Below, piece after piece: positions 1-8,813 of a stretch of 22,147 nt of DNA. The position numbers and the translations under genes are program-made. This stretch comes from Prorocentrum cordatum (Eukaryota; Sar; Dinophyceae; Prorocentrales; Prorocentraceae). The stretch is from positions 130,001 to 152,147 of the forward strand of contig CAUYUJ010020695.1 in the NCBI GenBank assembly GCA_963575745.1. The letters are read 5' to 3'. Numbering within the stretch: the stretch's first letter is position 1; each line of letters starts with the position of its first letter. A model generated the notes under the pieces. It searched no databases. It saw only the letters and a program-made list of their open reading frames with translations, and was not told the origin of the DNA.

Positions 1-822
1 CACTTCGAAGGCAATTTCGCAGCGTGTCATGGTCTTCTCGATGGTGGATCTCTCCGGTGGACCGATCTCGAAATTTAAGATGACGTGGACTATGAAGTAC
101 AACAGTTTGATCGGACCCACGCCCCCCCCCCCCGGTTCCCCTCGCGGTAAATGGCGCGGAAGTCCCCCGATAAGTAATCGAAGTGAACGCCCGAGAACTC
201 GGCCGCGGTGCACATCGAATTCACGAGATTGTCCTTCATCGAGATGGCGTTCTTGATGTCGCTGGTCATGGGGCAGTCGGTGTCGTCGATGCTGTTCATG
301 CATGTGGCAAGCTTATCCAACACCTCGCAATGACGCTAATCCGCAGCAGCAGCCCCAAGTACCTCCCAGGAGGTGGTAATCGTTTCGTCCTCCTCGGAAA
401 GGAGATCGGTAGACTCCTGCGCCGAGACGCGGGTAGCGATCGACTCCGTAAACGCCTTCACTTTGTCGAAAACATCTGCGGCCACACTGCAATGCCAAGG
501 ATCCCCGTCACCAGCCGGGATCCTATCCCAGGCCGCCTTGGCCCAGCTCGCAATGCCTCTGCTCACGCGGATGTGGCAACGAAAACGGTTGAGCAGTTTG
601 TCTTCTTTGTCATTGCGCAATTGAACCCCAATGACACGAAGCTCCCTCGGGGGCTTCTCGTTCGCGTCGATCTCTGCGGCCGCGCCGAAGAACCGAAGGG
701 CGAGCAAATCGGCAAGGCAAGACGGAATCCAACCAGTCTTCTCGTCAATCTCTTCGCTCGTGGTGTCCAAGGCCGCCAAAACCGAGTACGTCCCGATGGC
801 GCCCTCCCCACCCTTAGGGTAG
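1..822 (-). pseudogene. hypothetical protein, partial, with in-frame TAG and frame change
   Basis: I do not recognise this protein. On the minus strand a frame with mixed, non-repetitive amino-acid content runs from about 822 to 339, for example segments AEIDANEKPPRELRVIGVQL and IASWAKAAWDRIPAGDGDPW. After one in-frame TAG at 336-338 the same frame continues with equally protein-like sequence (CMNSIDDTDCPM, then FSGVHFDYLSGDFRAIY) to a C12 run at 122-133. Beyond that run a different frame reads IVHVILNFEIGPPERS to the window edge, so the gene continues to the left. No membrane segment or named domain is evident. The upstream limit is unclear. The frame enters CAA/CAG repeats above 838 that encode poly-Leu, and a possible 3' splice site (GGCTTAG then CTACCC) lies near 824. 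The TAG and the homopolymer shift suggest a decayed gene, assembly errors or unrecognised introns. Confidence 0.4.
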
Positions 823-837
823 CTAAGCCGCCACAGT

Positions 838-948
838 GCCAATAATGATAATAACAATAATATCAATACAAGCAATAGGAATACTAATACAAACAATAAT
901 AACAAAAACAACAGCAATAACAACAATAACAACAACAACAGCAAAACC

Positions 949-988
<40 letters not shown>

Positions 989-1240
989 CCAACCACAACC
1001 ACAACAACAACAACAGCAGCAACAACAACAGCAACAACAATAACAACATCAATCACAACAGTAAACTATTACTAATACTACGAAGACTAATCATAGGAGT
1101 ACTAATAATAATACGAATAAGCAGACTAATAATCATAATTATTGAAATAAGAACTATAATACGAATGAGAATACAAATGATAAGACGAACAATAATAATC
1201 ATCAAACAACTGAACAAATACCAAGAAAATAATAACCGCA
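838..1240. repeat. CAA/CAG then AAT-rich low-complexity tract
   Basis: The first half is imperfect CAA, CAG and ACC trinucleotide repeat. The second half grades into AT-rich AATAAT/ACTAAT sequence. The minus strand of the first half reads as long poly-Leu and poly-Val in two frames, which I attribute to the repeat and not to a gene. It abuts the hypothetical protein at 1-822. Confidence 0.85.
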
Positions 1241-1250
1241 AGGAAAAAAC

Positions 1251-1401
1251 GAGGGTGGGGAGAGGGTGGAGGAGCCCTGCTCCGCCCGAAATCCGCTCAG
1301 CACTGGAGACAAAAAGGCCAGCGGAAGAATACAGCGAGGATAAGCGAGGGTGGGGGGAGGGTGGAGGAGCCCTGCCCCACCCGAAATCCGCTCAGTGCTG
1401 G
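1251..1401. repeat. 56-bp direct repeat, two copies
   Basis: Positions 1251-1306 and 1346-1401 are near-identical 56-bp copies that start GAGGGTGGGG and end in CCGCTCAG followed by four to six variable bases. They differ at about five positions and are separated by 39 bp. No coding function is evident. Confidence 0.8.
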
Positions 1402-1816
1402 GCGCTGGACCCCCCATCCTGGCCCGCCCTTCGGGCCCCCGGGGCAGGTCTGGCCATGCGACGATGCGCTGTCTGCGCCGTGCGCTGCCCTGGCAAGGCC
1501 CCGACCCCGCAAGCCCTATGTGGGCCAGCTGCTCGCCCATGGAAGCCAGCTGCTCACCAGCAGGAGATCGACTGCAGAGTTGGCTCACCCCAGAATTGAA
1601 CGGCCCGTCGGATCTTCGCAGACGGCGCAGGATCTGCGCGGGTCTGCGTGCACTTTGCGCATCCTGCGTAGGTCCGACGACTGTTTCAAGTCTGGGGGAA
1701 GTCCATGCTGTAGCCGAGCTCCGTCTCGAAGCTTGATGGCCCCAGCGACCAGCGGGAAGCCCAGTGGCCCTCCCGCGCGGTGCACGAGCCAGGCGTGCCC
1801 GCCCGCGAGCTGGGCC
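1402..1816. other. GC-rich stretch without a recognised gene
   Basis: Open frames exist on both strands here because of the GC-rich composition, but none shows a recognisable motif. Short internal echoes of GCCAGCTGCTC and of GATCTGCGC/GGTCTGCG occur near 1525-1560 and 1610-1650. The stretch ends at the left target duplication of the foldback element. Confidence 0.5.
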
Positions 1817-1983
1817 TAGGGCGACGAGATCTATGCATATCCACTGCTCCTGGCCAGGCCAATCCTGGGCCCAGGAGCGGTGTATACGCCCTCCTGGCCT
1901 GGCCAGGGAGGCATATACACAGCTCCTGGGCCCAGGATGGGCCTGGCCAGGAGCAGTGGATATGCATAGATCTCGTCGCCCTA
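1817..1983. mobile_element. 167-bp foldback / MITE-like element with TSD
   Basis: The outer 44 bp (1817-1860) are the exact reverse complement of 1940-1983, beginning TAGGGCGACGAG and ending CTCGTCGCCCTA. Pairing continues inward with a few mismatches almost to the centre, so the whole element is a near-palindrome. The hexamer TGGGCC stands immediately outside both ends (1811-1816 and 1984-1989), as expected for a target-site duplication. There is no internal ORF of note. It is most simply a non-autonomous terminal-inverted-repeat DNA transposon. The superfamily cannot be assigned from the termini alone. Confidence 0.75.
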
Positions 1984-2118
1984 TGGGCCGTTCCCGCGGC
2001 CGGCCGGTCGCGGCCACCGCCGCCGCCGCGCGCGGCGCCGCCGCGCGGCCTCGAGCGCCATGAACGCCGCCGCCGCCGCTGCCGTCGCCCCGGGGCCCCT
2101 GGAGGGCCACGAGGCTCG

Positions 2119-2343
2119 TACGGTAGGTTCGTGCGGCGTCGACGCGCGCAAAAGTTTTTGACACCGCGTCGATCGTTCAGCCTTGAATCGATCGCGTCCC
2201 CGATCGCTCAAGGTTGAATTCCACCAGGCCCAACGGCGTTACAATGTCCTTCGGTGCTTCCGCGTCGTTCTATCATGAGGCATTCAACCTTGAACGCCTT
2301 CGCCGGCGTCGCGGGCGCGCCATCGCCGCACGAACCTACCGTA
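2119..2343. repeat. nested inverted repeats (20 bp and 12 bp arms)
   Basis: TACGGTAGGTTCGTGCGGCG at 2119-2138 is the perfect reverse complement of 2324-2343. Nested inside, TCAAGGTTGAAT (2208-2219) is the reverse complement of 2282-2293. The arms indicate an old hairpin-forming repeat. No coding potential is evident. Confidence 0.7.
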
Positions 2344-2408
2344 AGCGGTGGCACAACTACCCTGGACCCTCTGCTCCTGGAGTTGCCTCCTGCCCTGGGA
2401 TCCGACGA

Positions 2409-2818
2409 CGCGAACAAAAACCACGACCAAAACACCACACCAACATCTTTTGAGCCGGATCGATCGGTGATGGTCCCTAGGCCCGACATCGTACAAAACG
2501 CCCTGATCGAAAAAAAGCGACGCCGGAATCTCAGGGTTCGTACCTGACCTTGAATGTTCGAGACGACGGCCCACATCCGCTCAGAACTGGAACCTCCAGG
2601 AGCACCCGAGAGGCGTCCAAAACAAAGACGTCGACGAGTTGACGAATGGCCGCCGCCGCCGCCGTCGCCCTGGGGATCCAAGCGTTGCAACTCTCTCACA
2701 CTAAGCGTTTTCGCCCATTCTCGGGCCCCAGGACCATCACAGGTCGATCCGACTCAAAAAATGCAGCAGAAAGATGGGGTCTAGGCCTCGGGCCGTGATT
2801 TTTCGCGATGCCATGCGG
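2409..2818. repeat. diverged long inverted repeat
   Basis: Positions 2448-2486 match the reverse complement of 2721-2759 at 33 of 39 bases, with TTTTGAG at one end and GCCCGA at the other. Weaker pairing extends outwards (GCGAAC-AAAAACCACG against the complement of the region near 2800-2815). The spacer of about 230 bp carries no recognisable gene. Confidence 0.6.
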
Positions 2819-3730
2819 CTTTTCGCAACGCCGGATCTTGAGGACTGCGGCGGCGGCGACGGCAAACATCCGACGATGTGTTTTTGTCAGTGCGCGGTCC
2901 CCGAGATCTCGACCGCTTTCTTCGGTAGCCAAATCGTGGGAACACTGTATGCCCTCGCAACTCCGTCTTTAGAGTGCACTGGGTCGATCAGCGTCGGGTG
3001 ATCGATGGGATAGCGCTGGATTAGCATCGACTAGCGCAGATCAGCGTCGATTGGCGTTGATCGGCGGCAGCTTTGCCTCGATTGGCGTCGGCTCGCAAGA
3101 GTCAACAAGACGGTATGGGGTGCTGCCACGAACTGCCACCGAGCCCTTCCCGGGGACAGCCCAGAACGCGAAACCTATATTCGAAATACAAGAGCCCTGC
3201 TGCACCGGGGCCCGAGGGGTCACTGGCCGGCTCGTCATCCCGAACCATCTTTTGGCGGCCCTGTGGAGCCCGCAAAACCGGCACGGGAGGCCAAAACCTG
3301 CAAATTTGACTTCGCCTTGACTCTATATCAAGACGCTGGACGCGCGGCCCAAAAAATACCGGCCCCCACTCCCAAGGGGCAGTTTCGCTTTCGCTGCGGA
3401 AAAATGTTTGATCGTCCTGGGGCCCGATCGCAAGTCCTGGAGGCTGAAAACGAAGAAAAATGCCAGATTTGTTTCGTTTGTAATTGTTCGTGCTTGTTCG
3501 CTGTTGACACAAAACATTTGACGCGGAGGTACCCGTATGTGCATCTCATTTCCTGGCACGTCCCGCTGTGAGTGTCTAGCCGTGGTGTCTTGGTGTGAGA
3601 GCGGGTCCAAGTGGACCACGAGTATGAGGACGACGGCGACGCGACGGCGACGACCGACAACAACGACGACAACGGCGGCTACGATGAGGGACGACGACCA
3701 CAACAGCTCACAGACAGACAGGAGGTGAGC
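2819..3730. other. non-coding stretch, nothing recognised
   Basis: Open frames occur on both strands but none has recognisable motifs. A degenerate short repeat of GAT-GGCGTCGATCAGCG type runs through 2980-3090. Sequences of the form GTCCTGGGGCCCGA recur at about 3417 and resemble the arms of the inverted repeat at 2448-2759. Confidence 0.45.
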
Positions 3731-3734
3731 AGGC

Positions 3735-3850
3735 ACCCTCCCCATCTCCTTCCTCTTCCTCCTCGTCGTGCACCCTCTCTTCTCTTCCTCCCTCCACCCT
3801 TTTCCTTCTTCCTGCGCCCTCCTCCTTCCTCCACTGTCCTCCATCCTCCG
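3735..3850. repeat. pyrimidine-rich CCT/CTT tract
   Basis: The plus strand is dominated by CCTCTTCCTCC-type sequence. It is the only long pyrimidine-rich tract on the plus strand; the others in the window are purine-rich on plus. Confidence 0.7.
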
Positions 3851-3916
3851 TCCTGGCGGTCGTCCTGCTCCTTACATCGAAATGGTATTGGGGCTCTGGA
3901 CCGAACACATTGCTCC

Positions 3917-4135
3917 ATACATCCCCACGATCTGGCCGCCTGGGGTGCCGAAACCAGCGCCTCGCCCGAGATCCTCACAATCTGCTCTGACAGCAATGAA
4001 GCCCAAACCACCAAACAGGCAAACCGCCGAAGACATCCCCACAATCTGGGCGTGACCGCACCGTGAAATACTCCCTGGTGGCTCCGCGCTGGGTTGCTGA
4101 AGCCAGCGCCTCGCTCGAGACATCCTCACAAGTTG
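3917..4135. repeat. diverged direct repeat, two copies
   Basis: The first copy, about 3920-3984, has CATCCCCACGATCTGG, then ACCAGCGCCTCGCCCGAGA and CCTCACAATCTG. The second, about 4033-4135, repeats CATCCCCACAATCTGG, GCCAGCGCCTCGCTCGAGA and CCTCACAAGTTG with about 40 extra bases between the blocks. No gene is recognised here. Confidence 0.55.
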
Positions 4136-4330
4136 AGTGCGAGGTGAGCCTGAGTGAAATTGGTCCATGTGGGCGAGTCTGAGTGTGAGCGAGTCTGAGT
4201 TTGAGAAGTGAATCGGAGTGCGCGCGTATCTGAGTCGGAGTGCATCTGAGCATGGGCGCATCTGAGTATGAATGAACCTCCGTGTTGAATCTGTCTATAA
4301 GTGAGTCTGAACGTGAATATGATCATGCGT
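4136..4330. repeat. degenerate GAGTCTGAGTGTGA minisatellite
   Basis: The plus strand repeats variants of GAGTCTGAGTGTGAGCGA with irregular spacing of 10-14 bases. Shadow ORFs rich in Thr, His and Ser on the minus strand come from this repeat. Confidence 0.65.
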
Positions 4331-4852
4331 GATGTCACTGTGAGTTTGTGTAACCACGATTGATTTGAATGTAAAGGAAATGAGAAGGAGGCGGGAGTGA
4401 ATCAGTGAGTGACTCAGAGAGCGGAGGCATCCCAGTAAAATCAATAACCCCAGACAACCATCGTGCTACCATGAGGAACGACGCATAAGAAACGGAGGGG
4501 TTTTCCTCGCCACGGCGAACCTCGGCCACGAAGGGGTTCCCCGACCAAGACCTGAGGAACGGCCCGAAAACCAAAGGCCTTCTTGAACCCAAAGAGGTCC
4601 TTATGTCAGCGTCTTAGCTGTTTGTAGGATATAATCAGATGTCCGCGCGGATATCTTGGATCGGCGCGCGCCAGGGGCGGTGCCAGAGGCGCCGCCAGTG
4701 AAGGGGGGGGCAACGCCGATCCAAGAGGCCGGGTTCCAGGGTTTCCGGTTCCGGGCTCCCCCGTTCCCAAGTGCTGGTTCCAGGCCGCGTTCGTTGGGCG
4801 GCGGGGTTCCCAAGGCTCCAGCTTCTGATTCCCGAGTTCCTGGGTTCCGGGT
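4331..4852. other. no recognised gene; short inverted repeat
   Basis: The only structure seen is a 13-bp perfect inverted repeat, TCTTGGATCGGCG at 4654-4666 with its complement at 4714-4726, followed by a stretch rich in GGTTCC/GGGTTC repeats (4730-4855). I see no supportable coding region. Confidence 0.45.
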
Positions 4853-5095
4853 CGATCTGATTAACGATGTCGCCATCGATCTCACCATCCATCTGACCCA
4901 ATCGATCTCACTATCGATCGCACGACCGATCTCACCATCGATCTCGCTGTCGATCGCAGTATATCACGATCGATATCAAGATCGATTTCACGAGCGATTT
5001 CACGGTCGATGCCACGACCACTCTCACTGCCGGTATCACTATCGATGTCATCATTGATGCCATTATCAACGTTACTCAATCGATCTCGTTACCGC
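4853..5095. repeat. ATCGATCTCACT-type minisatellite, locus 1
   Basis: Imperfect tandem units of about 12 bp based on ATCGATCTCAC(T/C), with occasional longer CAATCGATCTCACT units, run through this stretch. The same motif forms a second array at 12193-12447. Confidence 0.85.
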
Positions 5096-5105
5096 AATCA
5101 CTATT

Positions 5106-5442
5106 GATCCTCCGTGGCCTGTTGGGTCTCCATGCGCAGCGAGCCACATCGCAATGAAAATCAACAGTTTAAAAAGCGAAAGGCAGGGAGGAGGGGAAAG
5201 GAGAGACTTGAGCAACAGAGTCATCGGAACGGATGCTAAACTCCAACATCGAACCGATGGCGGGGGCCCGCTCGCATTACTCTGGATGCCCGTTCAAAGA
5301 ACTACTATCCTCCGTGGCCTGTTAGGTCTCCAGGGGAGCCACGCTTTTCTGCGCGAGCTAGATCCGAGCCTCCATCGCGGCCTCGAGCAAGGAGCACGAG
5401 GGCCACAGTCATGGCGAGGTATCTGCACAGCGAGCCACATCA
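5106..5442. repeat. split direct repeat (CCTCCGTGGCCTGTT ... GCGAGCCACATC)
   Basis: CCTCCGTGGCCTGTT(G/A)GGTCTCCA occurs near 5109 and again near 5310. GCAGCGAGCCACATC occurs near 5136 and again near 5427. In the first copy the two halves are adjacent; in the second they are separated by about 95 bp. This sits just outside the 3' end of the tyrosine-recombinase retrotransposon and may be part of its terminal structure. Confidence 0.6.
5201..5308. repeat. 105-bp dispersed block, copy A
   Basis: The block starts GAGAGACTTGAGC and ends TCAAAGAACTACTAT. It matches 12088-12188 in the same orientation with roughly a dozen substitutions and two small gaps. The two copies bracket the tyrosine-recombinase retrotransposon, one just beyond each end of its coding region. 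Confidence 0.75.
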
Positions 5443-6310
5443 TCCATTACAAGCATAGCATGTACTGGCACAGCCGCCACCACAAAGTGCACTCCACATC
5501 CGCTCGAGACTTGCATGTTGCACTGAATTGAACAACTCGGCGGCAGCGTTCTGGCACAGGGCCGTCATCATGGAACCTTCCAACACAATGTGAGGTCGTC
5601 CGGTCCGTGAGCATAACCCATTGCGGCCACTGCAAACGCGGCGCAAGCCGCAGAGACTTCCCACGCGCCAGCTCTGCAGGCGAGTCCTCTTCCGAAAGGC
5701 GGCCCCGCACTGGCAGTAGTCCAAGATCACCGGATTTCCGGCGGGGGCCTCGCAAAATTTGCGAAGGCGGGGCAGCGTCCACAACAAGGGGCCGGCTGGG
5801 TTCTCCTAGATGACGCCGACCTGACTTGCTTTGCATGCTGAAATGATGGCCAAGGAGAACCGCGCTGTCGCATTGCCGATCTGGATGCGGGCGCGGTCGG
5901 CTGGGCGAGCCAGCGCGTCGGGGCGCCCCCAGATGCAGTCGGCCGCGCGCAGCGGCCCACCTGGGCGGCCTGGCTGGCCGCGCCGCGCAGCGCCCCACGA
6001 GGAGCAGGGCGCCCGAGCCACGCGCCGCCCACTAAACCCTGGCGGATCCAGGCGACAAGCAGCCCTCGCACGCTGGACAGGGCCACGCCCTGCAAGGGGC
6101 GGTCCGCGATCTCCAGCGCAACGACGGCGGCGCCCAGGTTGCGGGGCCTGGAGGCGATCCGCTCGGCGCCAGCGAAGAGCTCCAGGTAGACGCCACCGCC
6201 GCGCGCCTCGCGGCGTGCTCGCAGCACCTCCGCCCTCGCGCGCAGCTTCAGCGCGGCGGCTGCAAGGCAAACGGCGCGGCCAGCGGCGGCAGCCCCAGGG
6301 GGGGCGGAGG
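5440..6310 (-). pseudogene. methyltransferase-like C-terminal cassette of the YR retrotransposon
   Basis: The cassette follows the recombinase. One minus frame gives VYLELFAGAERIA (about 6155-6193), like motif I of class-I SAM-dependent methyltransferases, then VVALEIAD, an acidic position as in motif II. After a frame change near 6015 another frame gives APCSSWGAARRG, with the Pro-Cys of C5-cytosine methyltransferase motif IV at 6004-6009, then GPLRAADCIWGRPD. In the same frame TAG (5806-5808) precedes ENP (5797-5805), which matches the position of the ENV/ENP motif VI. Next come LDYCQCGAAFRKRTR (about 5680-5724) and CSRTGRPH (5590-5613), resembling the C-Y-G...K-x-T segment of phage-type C5 methyltransferases. 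The stop and frame change imply a broken gene. That it once methylated DNA is inference; an RNA substrate or loss of activity is also possible. Confidence 0.6.
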
Positions 6311-7302
6311 CCCTGCACGAAGCTCGCAGGGCCCTCCTCCAGCGCCCGCGCGAAGGAGACGGCGGCAGGAGAGAGCTTGGTCGCCTCCCGCAAGGCCAGC
6401 GTCGCCTTCTCGTAGCGCCTGACCGAGCCATCCGTCCTCCAGCGTCCTCGTTTCTTGATATCGGAGGGCGTCCTTCTCTGCGAAATCGCATCGAAGGACG
6501 CTCCCAAATGGCGCAGGGAGTAGAGCTGCGGGCGCAGCGCGTGGACGCCGCTGACCAGAGCTGCGTCGTGCATCTGAGGTGAGGTGCACCGCGTCGACCG
6601 ACCAGAGGGGGCCCGCGGCGCGCCGAGCCCTCAGCAGCTGCAGGATGACTCCGAGCCAGTCGAACTTGGGCCAGTCCAGCATCACGCTCTCGTCATACTC
6701 GCCTGTCTTGTTGGCGCGGCCGAGCTCGCGCGCGCCGAGGATGAGGCCCCAGAACGGCGAGCCCCCCGCCCCTCTGACTGGCGGCGCCAGCGACTCGGGC
6801 GACAGCGCGAACAGCTCGCCTGGGCGGAGGTAGGCCATGACGGCTATCAGCACAGCGACGGCCTCCTCGTGGCGCCCTAGCCACAGCAGCCCGCCGATCA
6901 GCGCCCGCGGTGTGGCAGCGGCGCGCGACCGTGGACGGGCATGAGCTTGCGCCATCCGGCGATCGCGCGCCAGGCCCTGGGCAACTGTCGCTGAGCCTTC
7001 AGCTCGGGCCACAGGTGCTGCAGGGCGGCCAAGAACTTTGACCCGTCGTTGGCGGGGTGCCCGCTCTGGTAGAGGACGTCGAACCACTGGGTGATGACGT
7101 CGCCCAGGAGACGGGTATCCGAGCCCTGGAGGCCCTCCTGAGCCACGTACTGCTTGAACCAGCCCAGGCGGCGGAGGTAGTCCAGCATGGTGGCCGCCTT
7201 CGCCGACGACAGCTCCAGGACACTCCTCTGCAGAGCTCGGGCGATGGGCTCTGCCACAGCGCAGTGCTCGGACGCCTTCCTCGCACGCTTGCAGGCTCGC
7301 AT
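6311..7302 (-). pseudogene. tyrosine recombinase domain, frame-shifted
   Basis: Three frame segments make up one recombinase. At 7302-6898 there is an alpha-helical core-binding domain (YLRRLGWFKQYVAQEG, later LPRAWRAIAGWRKL). From about 6900 to 6580 another frame carries AYLRPGELFAL, with the first catalytic Arg at 6824-6826. From 6573 the first frame returns with LYSLRHLGAS (second Arg of the HxxR box at 6511-6513, with Tyr in place of His), RGRWRTDG (Trp about 6439-6441) and RRYEKA (nucleophile Tyr at 6412-6414). The R, R, W and Y catalytic set is therefore readable despite the shifts. In DIRS-like elements this enzyme integrates the circular DNA copy. It lies between RNase H and the methyltransferase-like cassette. 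Confidence 0.75.
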
Positions 7303-7309
7303 CGCCGAG

Positions 7310-7885
7310 GCAGTTCAGACCCGGAGGCTGGAGAGGCTCTACGAGCTCTTCGATGCCCTCGAAGCCCCTGCTGCTCTCTGCGCCGAGGGATGCCCGACTC
7401 TTGGAGTCAGCGGCGGTGCTGCAGTCACCGCCAGAGTCCTCGTCGTCGCCGAGGTCGAGGCTGCGCAGCGCGGCGAGCTCGATCTCGTCGCGGAGTTGCT
7501 GGCAGGACACTCTCTGGTCAGCCTTCCGCTCCTGCATCTGGCGGTAGGCGTCGGCGAGCCTGTCGATGTCAACGCGACTCGGCGCCGGTCGCCCTCGCGA
7601 CGGAGCATCAGCAGGGTTCAGTTCGCTCGGCACCCAGCGGATATGGAAGCGACCGCCGGAAAAGAGACCAAGCGCGGCGAACTCCCTGCAGGTGGGAAGA
7701 AAATGGCGAGACCTCGCCCGCCCCTTGGCAACGGCCAGGGCTAAGGCCAAAGTGTCCACAAGGAAAAGGGCGCGCGTTCGGCGGTGAGCTCGGGCCCGCG
7801 GTGGGTGCCGAACCGCCATAACGAGAGCCCGACCCTCCATCCTCCCATCCCCATGATCTCGCCCTCCTCCCGCCACCTCCCGCAC
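7310..7885 (-). pseudogene. RNase H C-terminal part and linker
   Basis: This minus frame continues RNase H after a shift near 7890. It has an acidic MEGRALVMAVRH (Glu), then LFLVDTLALALAVAKGR (Asp), and RFHIRWVPSELNPADAPSRG with the last active-site Asp near 7609. These are the E, D and D of the DEDD set; the first Asp is in the preceding frame. A Gln/Arg- and Asp-rich linker of about 90 residues follows, then the frame moves near 7302 to the recombinase core-binding domain. The open frame continues to 6248, but its stretch between about 7300 and 6900 is a shadow of the recombinase frame. Confidence 0.7.
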
Positions 7886-7896
7886 GCGCAGACCTT

Positions 7897-8742
7897 TCAG
7901 CCCGACGCAGCCACCGCCGAAGCCGGAACCTCATCGAGCAGCCTGCCCCCCCTGGGCCGGGCGCCCGTAGCAAGCCGAACGGCGGGGCGAAACCGAAGAT
8001 CGTCGAGATTGAGTCCGAGGATGTCAGGGCGAAGCGCGCGCTCGCACGCGCCCGCGGCCTCCTCCGCCCGAAACCTCCACCTCCCGTCGCACCTTCCCAC
8101 CGGGGCAGCGTCACCACGACCCCACTGAGAACAACAAACCCTGAAGCCGCCCGTCGACGCGTCGCTGACGTGCACGAGGCTACTCCAGGGCATGCGTGCG
8201 CTGCATAAGAGTAGAGGCAAGATATCACGCATCCAACGAACAACCTCTCGTGCGACCACACGCCAGAGAGGGGCGACGTTTTTGGCGCGGCACTCGGCGA
8301 AGCAGTAGCAAGCGCCCGCAATAGACAGCGCCTCCCGACGGAACAGACTGGCACAGGTGAAGTGCCCAATCAACTTCCTGATCCCGCTCCCGCTGGCCTT
8401 CCCAGTTCGCAGGACGAAATCCAGGGCAAGACGCAACTTCCACATCCTCTTGGAGCTGATTCGAATCACCCGCCTCTCCCCGTCGAAGAACAACCCGGTA
8501 AACTCGGCGCACTGCTGGCCCCTGGAGGCCCCATGGCGCCCGAGACCCGTGTCTCCGACCACCGCGCGAGCATCCGAGATGCGAGAGCTGGCCTCGGAAG
8601 CGCCCAAGGAAACGACGGCGAAGTTATCTGCGCACACAGCATGCTGGACGGGACCCGTCGAAAACTTGTTGAACATTTGAAGGCCCCAGGGGAGCGACGC
8701 GAGCCAATGCGCTTCACCCCGGCGGACACGGCAGCTCGACAA
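7897..8742 (-). pseudogene. reverse transcriptase C-terminal half and start of RNase H
   Basis: This 281-codon open frame has RT motif C as CADNFAVVS (Asp at 8626-8628), in which the usual second Asp is Asn; DIRS-like relatives also vary here. GLFFDGERRV and a thumb-like GHFTCASLFRREALS follow, then HVSDASTGGF, the first RNase H aspartate near 8161-8163. The final 60 codons become Arg-rich and unconserved where the true frame shifts. Upstream, RT motifs A and B lie beyond the TA microsatellite at 8743-8813. The track start codon is not a real gene start; the segment is internal to the polyprotein. Confidence 0.7.
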
Positions 8743-8743
8743 A

Positions 8744-8796
<53 letters not shown>

Positions 8797-8813
8797 TATT
8801 ATAATATATATAA
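8743..8813. repeat. TA microsatellite inside the RT region
   Basis: About 70 bp of nearly pure TA dinucleotide, ending ATTATATTATAATATATATAAA, lies between the motif B-like and motif C segments of the reverse transcriptase. On the minus strand it interrupts the polyprotein frame. Confidence 0.95.

Noticed and set aside
336-1052. 238-codon minus ORF beginning with long poly-Leu
   Set aside because: The N-terminal third is translation of the CAA/CAG repeat. Only the part below about 822 looks like protein and is listed as such.
1202-2164. 320-codon minus ORF
   Set aside because: It runs through a direct repeat, GC-rich DNA and the whole foldback element, and has no recognised motif. Probably compositional.
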